NCBI RefSeq assembly: GCF_029227915.1 | Contig: NC_079881.1 | Location: 682,001-746,000 of the forward strand | Direction of reading: 5' to 3' | Source: Hydractinia symbiolongicarpus | Taxonomy: Eukaryota; Cnidaria; Hydrozoa; Anthoathecata; Hydractiniidae | Length of the DNA stretch: 64,000 nt | In this document: positions 1 to 10,200 of the stretch, piece after piece | How positions within the stretch are numbered: the first letter of the stretch is position 1 | How the letters are laid out: each line of letters opens with the position of its first letter | Position numbers and translations under genes: made by a program | Notes under the pieces: generated by a model | Databases searched by the model: none | What the model saw: the letters and a program-made list of their open reading frames with translations, nothing else | Told to the model about the DNA's origin: nothing

Positions 1-266
1 TTCAGCGTCTCATCAAAAAAGAAAACATTTTTGAAAAGTACAAGTCGCATGCGTTTTAGTGGTGAAATAATAATTTAAAAAATCGTTCGGGAAGTGAGTT
101 TACTCCCAGGGTACTTTCTTTGTATACTTTTGACTATACGGGCCGAGTCCGGGGTTTACGGGAAATGGCGGGTTTTCGTTTGCCGGCGATTAAACTCCTT
201 TTATACAGCGTCTCATCAAAAATGAAAACATTTCTGAAAACTACAAGTCTCATGCATTTTAGTGGT

Positions 267-280
267 AAAAAAAAAAAAAA
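267..280 (+). repeat. Poly-A tract in a variant monomer (14 A)
   Basis: The usual GGTGAAATAATAATTT end of a monomer is replaced by GGT followed by a run of 14 A. The mirror run of T lies at 63780-63793 and has the same length. Confidence 0.95.
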
Positions 281-482
281 TTAAAAAATTGTTCGGGAAA
301 TGAGTTTAATACCTGGGTACTTTCTTTGTATACTTTTGACTATACGGGCCGAATCCGGGATTTACAGGAAATCGCAGGTTTTCGTTTGCCGGCGATTAAA
401 CTTCATTTATTCAGCGTCTCATCAAAAATGAAAACATTTTTGAAAACTACAAGTCTCATGGGCTTTAGTGGTGAAATAATAA

Positions 483-685
483 TTTAAAAAATCGTTCGGG
501 AAATGAGTTTACTCCCTGGGTACTTTCTTTGTATACTTTTGACTATACGGGCCGAGTCCGGGGTTTACGGGAAATGGCGGGTTTTCGTTTGCCGGCGATT
601 AAACTCCTTTTATTCAGCGTCTCATCAAAAATGAAAACATTTTTGAAAACTACAAGTCTCATGCGCTTTAGTGGTGAAAAGATAA
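483..685 (+). repeat. Representative A-type monomer (203 bp)
   Basis: A-type monomers are recognised by three linked features: TTTTGACTATACGGGCCGAG in the middle, TATTCAGCG before the GTCTCATC motif, and ACATTTTTGAAAAC or ACATTTTTAAAAAC after it. This copy has GTCCGGGGTTTACGGGAAAT and a CTCCTTTTATTCAG tail. A-type units predominate near the palindrome centre, and none of the other type was seen between about 28055 and 32105. Confidence 0.93.
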
Positions 686-888
686 TTTAAAAAATCGTTT
701 TGGAAATGAGTTTACTCACAGGGTACTTTCTTTGTATACTTTTGACTATACGGGTCGAGTCCGGGATTTACGGGAAGTCGCGAATTTTCGTTTGCCGGCG
801 ATCAAACCACTTTCATTAGGCGTCTCATCAAAAATGAAAACATTTCTAAAAACTACAAGTCTCATGCGCTTTAGTGGTGAAAAGATAA
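686..888 (+). repeat. A/B hybrid monomer (A front, B back)
   Basis: The front half has the A-type TTTTGACTATACGGG and GAGTCCGGG. The back half has the B-type AAACCACTTTCATTAGGCG and ACATTTCTAAAAAC. The switch falls in the shared CGTTTGCCGGCGAT segment. The same hybrid recurs at 2923-3125, and a similar one lies at 34345-34547. Confidence 0.85.
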
Positions 889-1081
889 TTTAAAAAATCG
901 TTTTGGAAATGAGTTTACTCACAGGGTACTTTCTTTGTATACATTCGACTATACGGGCCAAGCCCGGGATTTACGGGAAATCACGGAATTTCGTTTGCCG
1001 GCGATTAAACCACTTTCACTAAGCGTCTCATCAAAATTGAAAACATTTCTGAAAACTACAAGTCTCATGCGTTTTAGTGGT

Positions 1082-1094
1082 AAAAAAAAAAAAA
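1082..1094 (+). repeat. Poly-A tract in a variant monomer (13 A)
   Basis: This is the same replacement of the monomer end by a homopolymer as at 267-280, here with 13 A. The mirror T run is at 62966-62978, also 13 bases. The monomer is 206 bp long. Confidence 0.95.
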
Positions 1095-2502
1095 TTTAAA
1101 AAATCTTTCGGGAAATGAGTTTAATACCTGGGTACTTTCTTTGTATACTTTTGACTATACGGGCCGAATCCGGGATTTACGGGAAATCGCGGGTTTTCGT
1201 TTGCCGGCGATTAAACTTCATTTATTCAGCGTCTCATCAAAAATGAAAACATTTTTGAAAACTACAAGTTTCATGGGCTTTAGTGGTGAAATAATGATTT
1301 AAAAAATCGTTCGGGAAATGAGTTTACTCCCTGGGTACTTTCTTTGTATACTTTTGACTATACGGGCCGAGTCCGGGGTTTACGGGAAATCGCGGGTTTT
1401 CGTTTGCTGGCGATTAAACTCCTTTTATTCAGCGTCTCATCAAAAATGAAAACATTTTTGAAAACTACAACTCTCATGCGCTTTAGTGGTGAAAAGATAA
1501 TTTAAAAAATTGTTTTGGAAATGAGTTTACTCACAGGGTACTTTCTTTGTATACATTCGACTATACGGGCCAAGCCCGGGATTTACGGGAAATCGCGGAA
1601 TTTCGTTTGCCGGCAATTAAACCACTTTCACTAAGCGTCTCATCAAAAATGAAAACATTTCTGAAAACTACAAGTCTCATGCGTTTTAGTGGTGAAAAAA
1701 TAGTTTAAAAAATCGTTCGGGAAATGGGTTTACTCCCTGGGTACTTTCTTTGTATATTTTTGACTATACGGGCCGAGTTGGAGATTTACGGGAAGTCGCG
1801 GGTTTTCGTTTGCCGGCGATTAAACTTCTTTTATTCAGCGTCTCATCAAAAATGAAAACATTTTTAAAAACTACAAGTCTCATGGGCTTTAGTGGTTAAA
1901 TAATAATTTAAAAAATCGTTCGGAAATGAGTTTACTTCCTGGGTACTTTCTTTGAATACATTCGACTATACGGGCCAAGCCCGGGATGTACGGGAAATCG
2001 CGGGTTTCGTTTGCCAGCGATTAAACCACTTTCATTAACCGTGTCATCAAAAATGAAAACATTTCTGAAAACTACAAGTCTCATGCGTTTAGTGATGAAA
2101 AAATAATTTAAAAAATCGTTCGGGAAATGAGTTTACTCCCTGGGTACTTTCTTTGTATACTTTTGACTATACGGGCCGAGTCCGGGATTTACGGGAAGTC
2201 GCGGGTTTTCGTTTGCCGGCGATTAAACTTCTTTTATTCAGCGTCTCATCAAAAAAGAAAACATTTTTGAAAAGTACAAGTCGCATGCGTTTTAGTGGTG
2301 AAATAATAATTTAAAAAATCGTTCGGGAAGTGAGTTTACTCCCAGGGTACTTTCTTTGTATACTTTTGACTATACGGACCGAGTCCGGGGTTTACGGGAA
2401 ATGGCGGGTTTTCGTTTGCCGGCGATTAAACTCCTTTTATACAGCGTCTCATCAAAAATGAAAACATTTCTGAAAACTACAAGTCTCATGCATTTTAGTG
2501 GT

Positions 2503-2517
2503 AAAAAAAAAAAAAAA
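2503..2517 (+). repeat. Poly-A tract in a variant monomer (15 A)
   Basis: This is the longest of the three poly-A variants, with 15 A; the mirror T run is 61543-61557. It makes the repeat spacing 207 bp, a multiple of three. That is why an open frame of 122 codons (2356-2724) reads through two monomers in the same register here. Confidence 0.95.
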
Positions 2518-3178
2518 TTAAAAAATCGTTCGGGAAATGAGTTTAATACCTGGGTACTTTCTTTGTATACTTTTGACTATACGGGCCGAATCCGGGATTT
2601 ACAGGAAATCGCAGGTTTTCGTTTGCCGGCGATTAAACTTCATTTATTCAGCGTCTCATCAAAAATGAAAACATTTTTGAAAACTACAAGTCTCATGGGC
2701 TTTAGTGGTGAAATAATAATTTAAAAAATCGTTCGGGAAATGAGTTTACTCCCTGGGTACTTTCTTTGTATACTTTTGACTATACGGGCCGAGTCCGGGG
2801 TTTACGGGAAATGGCGGGTTTTCGTTTGCCGGCGATTAAACTCCTTTTATTCAGCGTCTCATCAAAAATGAAAACATTTTTGAAAACTACAAGTCTCATG
2901 CGCTTTAGTGGTGAAAAGATAATTTAAAAAATCGTTTTGGAAATGAGTTTACTCACAGGGTACTTTCTTTGTATACTTTTGACTATACGGGTCGAGTCCG
3001 GGATTTACGGGAAGTCGCGAATTTTCGTTTGCCGGCGATTAAACCACTTTCATTAGGCGTCTCATCAAAAATGAAAACATTTCTAAAAACTACAAGTCTC
3101 ATGCGCTTTAGTGGTGAAAAGATAATTTAAAAAATCGTTTTGGAAATGAGTTTACTCACAGGGTACTTTCTTTGTATA

Positions 3179-6100
3179 TTTTTGACTATACGGGCCGAGT
3201 TGGAGATTTACGGGAAGTCGCGGGTTTTCGTGTGCCGGCGATTAAACTTCTTTTATTCAGCGTGTCATCAAAAGTGAAAACATTTTTAAAAACGGCAAGT
3301 CTCATGGGCTTTAGTGGTTAAATAATAATTTAAAAAATCGTTCGGGAAATGAGTTTACTCCCTGGGTACTTTCTTTGTATACTTTTGACTATACGGGCCG
3401 AGTCCAGGATTTACGGGAAATCGCAGGTTTTCGTTTGCCGGCGATTAAACTTCTTTTATTCAGCGTCTCATCAAAAATGAAAACATTTTTGTAAACTACA
3501 AGTCTCATGCGTTTTAGTGGTGAAAAGATATTTTAAAAAATCGCTTGGGAGAAGAGTTTACTCCCTGGGTACTTTCTTTGTATACTTTTGACTATACGGG
3601 CCGAGTCCGGGGTTTACGGGAAATGGCGGGTTTTCGTTTGCCGGCGATTAAACTTCTTTTATTCAGCATCTCATCAAAAATGAAAACATTTTTGAAAACT
3701 ACAAGTCTCATGCGTTTTAGTGGTGAAAAGATAATTTAAAAAATGGTTTTGGAAATGAGTTTACTCACAGGGTACTTTCTTTGTATACATTCGACTATAC
3801 AAGCCAAGCCCTGGATTTACGGGAAATGGCGGGTTTTCGTTTGCCGGCGATTAAACCACTTTCATTAAGCGTCTCATCAAAAATGAAAACATTTTTGAAA
3901 ACTACAAGTGTCATGCGTTTTAGTGGTGAAAAAATAATTTAAAAAATCGTTCGGGAAATGAGTTTACTCCCTGGTTACCTTCTTTGTATACTTTTGACTA
4001 TACGGGCCGAGTCCGGGATTTACGGGAAATCGCGGGTTTTCGTTTGCCGGCGATTAAACTTCTTTTATTCAGCGTCTCATCAAAAATGAAAACATTTTTA
4101 AAAACTACAAGTCTCGTGGGCTTTAGTGGTGAAATAATAATTTAAAAAATCGTTCGGGAAATGAGTTTACTCCCTGGGTACCTTATTTGTATACTTTTGA
4201 CTATACGGGCCGAATCCGGGATTTACGGGAAATCGCGGGTTTTCGTTTGCCGGCGATTAAACTTCATTTATTCAGCGTCTCATCAAAAATGAAAACATTT
4301 TTGAAAACTACAAGTCTCATGGGCTTTAGTGGTGAAATAATAATTTAAAAAATCGTTCGGGAAATGAGTTTACTCCCTGGGTACTTTCTTTGTATACTTT
4401 TGACTATACGGGCCGAGTCCGGGGTTTACGGGAAATGGCGGGTTTTCGTTTGCCGGCGATTAAACTCCTTTTATTCAGCGTCTCATCTAAAATGAAAACA
4501 TTTTTCAAAGCCACAAGTCTCATGCACTTTAGTGGTGAAAAGATAATTTAAAAAATCGTTTTGGAAATGAGTTTACTCACAGGGTACTTTCTTTGTATAC
4601 ATTCGACTATACGGGCCAAGCCCGGGATTTACGGGAAATCACGGAATTTCGTTTGCCGGCGATTAAACTTCATTTATTCAGCGTCTCATCAAAAATGAAA
4701 ACATTTTTGAAAACTACAAGTCTCATGGGCTTTAGTGGTGAAATAATAATTTAAAAAATCGTTCGGGAAATGAGTTTACTCCCTGGGTACTTTCTTTGTA
4801 TACTTTTGACTATACGGGCCGAGTCCGGGGTTTACGGGAAATCGCGGGTTTTCGTTTGCTGGCGATTAAACTCCTTTTATTCAGCGTCTCATCAAAAATG
4901 AAAACATTTTTGAAAACTACAACTCTCATGCGCTTTAGTGGTGAAAAGATAATTTAAGAAATCGTTTTGGAAATGAGTTTACTCACAGCGTACTTTCTTT
5001 GTATACATTCGACTATACGGGCGAAGCCCGGGATTTACGGGAAATCGCGGAATTTCGTTTGCCGGCAATTAAACCACTTTCACTAAGCGTCTCATCAAAA
5101 ATGAAAACATTTCTGAACACTACAAGTCTCATGCGTTTTAGTGGTGAAAAAATAGTTTAAAAAATCGTTCGGGAAATGGGTTTACTCCCTGGGTACTTTC
5201 TTTGTATATTTTTGACTATACGGGCCGAGTTGGAGATTTACGAGAAGTCGCGGGTTTTCGTTTGCCGGCGATTAAACTTCTTTTATTCAGCGTCTCATCA
5301 AAAATGAAAATATTTTTAAAAACTACAAGTCTCATGGGCTTTAGTGGTTAAATAATAATTTAAAAAATCGTTCGGGAAATTAGTTTACTCCCTGGGTACT
5401 TTCTTTGTATACATTCGACTATACGGGCCAAGCACGGGATGTACGGGAAATCGCGTGTTTCGTTTGCCGGCGATTAAACCACTTTCATTAAGCGTCTCAA
5501 CAAAAATGAAAACATTTCTGAAAACTACAAGTGTCATGCGTTTTAGTGAAGAAAAAATAATTTAAAAAATCGTTCCGGAAATGAGTTTACTCCCTGGGTA
5601 CTTTCTTTGTATACTTTTGACTATACAGGCCGAGTCCGGGATTTACGGGAAGTCGCGGGTTTTCGTTTGCCGGCGATTAAACTTGTTTTATTCAGCGTCT
5701 CATCAAAAATGAAAACATTTTTGAAAACTACAAGTCTCATGCGTTTTAGTGGTGAAAAGATAATTTAAAAAATCGTTTTGTAAATGAGTTTACTCCCAGG
5801 GTACTTTCTTTGCATACTTTTGGCTATACGGCCGAGTCGGGGATTTTCCGGGAAGTTGCGGGTTTTCGTTTGCCGGCAATTAAACTTCTTTTATTCAGCG
5901 TGTCATCAAAAGTGAAAACATTTTTAAAAACGGCAAGTCTCATGGGCTTTAGTGGATAAATAATAATTTAAAAAATCGTTCGGGAAATGAGTTTACTCCC
6001 TGGGTACTTTCTTTGTATACTTTTGACTATACGGGCCGAGTCCAGGATTTACGGGAAGTCGCGGGTTTTCGTTTGCCGGCGATTAAACTTCTTTTATTCA

Positions 6101-7230
6101 GCGTCTCATCAAAAATGAAAACATTTTTGTAAACTACAAGTCTCATGCGTTTTAGTGGTGAAAAAATATTTTAAAAAATCGCTCGGGAGAAGAGTTTACT
6201 CCCTGGGTACTTTCTTTGTATACTTTTGACTATACGGGCCGAGTCCGGGGTTTACGGGAAATAGCGGGTTTTCGTTTGCCGGCGATTAAACTTCTTTTAT
6301 TCAGCGTCTCATCAAAAATGAAAACATTTTTGAAAACTACAAGTCTCATGCGTTTTAGTGGTGAAAAGATAATTTAAAAAATGGTTTTGGAAATGAGTTT
6401 ACTCACAGGGTACTTTCTTTGTATACATTCGACTATACAAGCCAAGCCCGGGATTTACGGGAAATCGCGGGTTTTCGTTTGCCGGCGATTAAACCACTTT
6501 CATTAAGCGTCTCATCAAAAATGAAAACATTTTTGAAAACTACAAGTGTCATGCGTTTTAGTGGTGAAAAAATAATTTAAAAAATCCTTCGGGAAATGAG
6601 TTTACTCCCTGGTTACCTTCTTTGTATACTTTTGACTATACGGGCCGAGTCCGGGATTTACGGGAAATCGCGGGTTTTCGTTTGCCGGCGATTAAACTTC
6701 TTTTATTCAGCGTCTCATCAAAAATGAAAACATTTTTAAAAACTACAAGTCTCGTGGGCTTTAGTGGTGAAATAATAATTTAAAAAATCGTTCCGGAAAT
6801 GAGTTTACTCCCTGGGTACTTTCTTTGTATACTTTTGACTATACGGGCTGAGTCCGGGGTTTACGGGAAATGGCGGGTTTTCGTTTGCCGGCGAATAAAC
6901 TTCTTTTATTCAGCGTCTCATCAGAAATGAAAACATTTTTGAAAACTACAAGTCTCATGCGTTTTAGTGGTGAAAAGATAATTTAAAAAATCGTTTTGGA
7001 AATGAGTTTACTCCCTGGGTACTTCCTTTGTATGCTTTTGACTATACGGGCCGAGTCGGGGATTTACGGGAAGTCGCGGGTTTTCGTTTGCCGGCGATTA
7101 AACTTCTTTTATTCAGCGTCTCATCAAAAATGAAAACATTTTTAAAAACTACAAGTCTCATGTGCTTTAGTGCTGAAAAAATAATTTAAAAAATCGTTCG
7201 GGAAATGAGTATACTCCCTGGGTACTTCCT
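3179..7230 (+). repeat. Mosaic satellite block, left arm
   Basis: No single period explains this stretch. About 4647-5370 repeats 1195-1918 at an offset of 3452 bp (17 monomers), sharing TTTGCTGGCG and CTACAACTCTC. A block marked by ATATTTTAAAAAATCGC and GGGAGAAGAG occurs at 3551 and again at 6189 (offset 2638, 13 monomers), with further copies marked at 10240 and 27451. This indicates repeated segmental copying within the array. No gene or foreign sequence is seen. Confidence 0.8.
4547..4749 (+). repeat. B/A hybrid monomer (B front, A back)
   Basis: The front has ATTCGACTATACGGGCCAAG and GGAATTTCG (B type). The back has AAACTTCATTTATTCAGCG and ACATTTTTGAAAAC (A type). The switch again falls in or next to CGTTTGCCGGCGATTAAAC. 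It is the reciprocal arrangement of the hybrid at 686-888. Its mirror is 59311-59513. Confidence 0.85.
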
Positions 7231-10200
7231 TTGTATACTTTTGACTATATGGGCCGAGTCGGAGATTTACAGGAAGTCGCGGGTTTTCGTTTGCCCGCGA
7301 TTAAACTTCTTTTATTCAGCGTCTCATCAAAATTGAAAACATTTTTAAAAACTACAAGTCTCATGGGCTTTAGTGGTTAAATAATAATTTAAAAAATCGT
7401 TCGGGAAATGAGTTTACTCCCTGGGTACTTTCTTTGTATACATTCGACTATGCAGGCCAAGGCCGGGATGTACGGGAAATCGCGGGTTTCGTTTGCCGGC
7501 GATTAAACCACTTTCATTAAGCGTCTCATCAAAAATGAAAACATTTCTGAAAACTACAAGTCTCATGCGTTTTAGTGGTGAAAAGATAATTTAAAAAATC
7601 GTTTTGGAAATGAGTTTACTCACAGGGTACTTTCTTTGTATACATTCGACTATACGGCCAAACCTGGGATTTACGGGAAATCGCGGGTTTTTGTTTGCCA
7701 GCGATTAAACCACTTTCATTAAGCGTCTCATCAAAAATGAAAACATTTCTGAAAACTACAAGTCTCATGCGTTTTAGTGGTGAAAAAATAATTTAAAAGA
7801 TCGTTCGGGAAATGAGTTTACTCCTTGGCTACCTTCTTTGTATACTTTTGACTATACGGGCCGAGTCCGGCATTTACGGGAAATCGCGGGTTTTCGTTTG
7901 CCGGCGATTAAACTTCTTTTATTCAGCGTCTCATCAAAATTGAAAACATTTTTAAAAACTACAAGTCTCATGGGCTTTAGTGGTTAAATAATAATTTAAA
8001 AAATCGTTCGGGAAATGAGTTTACTCCCTGGGTACTTTCTTTGTATAATTCGACTATGCAGGCCAAGGCCGGGATGTACGGGAAATCGCGGGTTTCGTTT
8101 GCCGGCGATTAAACCACTTTCATTAAGCGTCTCATCAAAAATGAAAACATTTCTGAAAACTACAAGTCTCATGCGTTTTAGTGAAGAAAAAATAATTTAA
8201 AAAATCGTTCGGGAAATGAGTTTACTCCCTGGGTACTTTCTTTGTATACTTTTGACTATATAGGCCGAGTCCGGGATTTACGGGAAGTCGCGGGTTTTCG
8301 TTTGCCGGCGATTAAACTTGTTTTATTCAGCGTCTCATCAAAAATGAAAACATTTTTGAAAACTACAAGTCTCATGCGTTTTAGTGGTGAAAAGATAATT
8401 TAAAAAATCGTTTTGGAAATGAGTTTACTCACAGGGTACTTTCTTTGTATACATTCGACTATACGGCCAAACCTGGGATTTACGGGAAATCGCGGGTTTT
8501 CGTTTGCCAGCGATTAAACCACTTTCATTAAGCGTCTCATCAAAAATGAAAACATTTCTGAAAACTACAAGTCTCATGCGTTTTAGTGGTGAAAAAATAA
8601 TTTAAAAGATCGTTCGGGAAATGAGTTTACTCCTTGGCTACCTTCTTTGTATACTTTTGACTATACGGGCCGAGTCCGGCATTTACGGGAAATCGCGGGT
8701 TTTCGTTTGCCGGCGATTAAACTTCTTTTATTCAGCGTCTCATCAAAAATAAAAACATTTTTAAAAACTACAAGTCTCATGGGCTTTAGTGGTGAAATAA
8801 TAATTTAAAAAATCGTTCGGGAAATGAGTTTACTCCCAGGGTACTTTCTTTGCATACTTTTGACTATACGGGCCGAGTCCGGGGTTTACGGAAAATGGCG
8901 GGTTTTCGTTTGCCGGCAATTAAACTCCTTTTATTCAGCGTCTCATCAAAAATGAAAACATTTTTGAAAACTACAAGTGTCGTGCGTTTTAGTGGTGAAA
9001 AAATAATTTAAAAAATCGTTCGGGAAATGAGTTTACTCCCTGGGTACTTTCTTTGTATACTTTTGACTATACGGGCCGAGTCGGAGATTTACGGGAAGTC
9101 GCGGGTTTTCGTTTGCCGGCGATTAAACTTCTTTTATTCAGCGTCTCATCAAAAATGAAAACATTTTTAAAAACTACAAGTCTCATGGGCTTTAGTGGTT
9201 AAATAATAATTTAAAAAATCGTTCGGAAATGAGTTTACTTCCTGGGTACTTTCTTTGTATACATTCGACTATACGGGCCAAGCCCGGGATGTACGGGAAA
9301 TCGCGGGTTTCGTTTGCCGGCGATTAAACCACTTCCATTAATCGTGTCATCAAAAATGAAAACATTTCTGAAAACTACAAGTCTCATGCGTTTTAGTGTT
9401 GAAAAAATAATTTAAAAAATCGTTCGGGAAATGTGTTTACTCCCTGGGTACTTTCTTTGTATACTTTTGACTATATGGGCCGAGTCGGAGATTTACAGGA
9501 AGTCGCGGGTTTTCGTTTGCCGGCGATTAAACTTCTTTTATTCAGCGTCTCATCAAAATTGAAAACATTTTTAAAAACTACAAGTCTCATGGGCTTTAGT
9601 GGTTAAATAATAATTTAAAAAATCGTTCGGGAAATGAGTTTACTCCCTGGGTACTTTCTTTGTATACATTCGACTATGCAGGCCAAGGCCGGGATGTACG
9701 GGAAATCGCGGGTTTCGTTTGCCGGCGATTAAACCACTTTCATTAAGCGTCTCATCAAAAATGACAACATTTCTGAAAACTACAAGTCTCATGCGTTTTA
9801 GTGAAGAAAAAATAATTTAAAAAATCGTTCGGGAAATGAGTTTACTCCCTGGGTACTTTCTTTGTATACTTTTGACTATATAGGCCGAGTCCGGGATTTA
9901 CGGGAAGTCGCGGGTTTTCGTTTGCCGGCGATTAAACTTGTTTTATTCAGCGTCTCATCAAAAATGAAAACATTTTTGAAAACTGCAAGTCTCATGCGTT
10001 TTAGTGGTGAAAAGATAATTTAAAAAATCGTTTTGGAAATGAGTTTACTCACAGGGTACTTTCTTTGTATACATTCGACTATACGGCCAAACCTGGGATT
10101 TACGGGAAATCGCGGGTTTTCGTTTGCCAGCGATTAAACCACTTTCATTAAGCGTCTCATCAAAAATGAAAACATTTCTGAAAACTACAAGTCTCATGCG

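Larger units (their letters stand above)
1..3178 (+). repeat. 11-monomer duplication, left arm
   Basis: Bases 1-941 recur at 2237-3178 (offset 2236, rising to 2237 after a poly-A tract that is one base longer in the second copy). Both copies share rare changes such as AAAAAAGAAAAC and AAGTACAAGTCGCATGCG. They differ at a few sites, for example GGGCCGAG against GGACCGAG. The match breaks at 942/3179, where the first copy enters a B-type and the second an A-type monomer. The stretch between (942-2236) is a mixed A/B series that includes a 13-base poly-A tract. Confidence 0.85.

Noticed and set aside
267-280. Poly-A tail of an inserted retroelement
   Set aside because: The A run replaces the end of an ordinary monomer with no inserted sequence before it and no target-site duplication. 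It is slippage in an already A-rich segment.
526-560. Promoter-like TTGACT and TATAC motifs in each monomer
   Set aside because: They recur in every A-type unit as part of the satellite consensus, with no gene downstream. Short AT-rich matches are expected.
941-960. CENP-B box-like pattern in B-type units (TTCGACTATACGGG)
   Set aside because: The known box needs seven bases between TTCG and CGGG; here there are six, and the required central A is not in place. A-type units lack the TTCG. The resemblance is partial and could be chance.
2356-2724. Open frame of 122 codons (+), repeated on the other strand at 61336-61704
   Set aside because: It is satellite sequence read twice in one register because a 15-base poly-A run makes the local spacing 207 bp, a multiple of three. 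The protein is a two-fold repeat of the monomer translation; there is no independent coding signal, and the frame is lost in neighbouring units.
8015-8200. Family of 61-codon frames (8015, 12673, 16112, 20365, 24618 and mirrors at 47359, 50798, 55456)
   Set aside because: These frames are open because one base is missing in TTTGTATAATTCGAC. They sit at the same place in each higher-order unit and have no upstream or downstream gene context.
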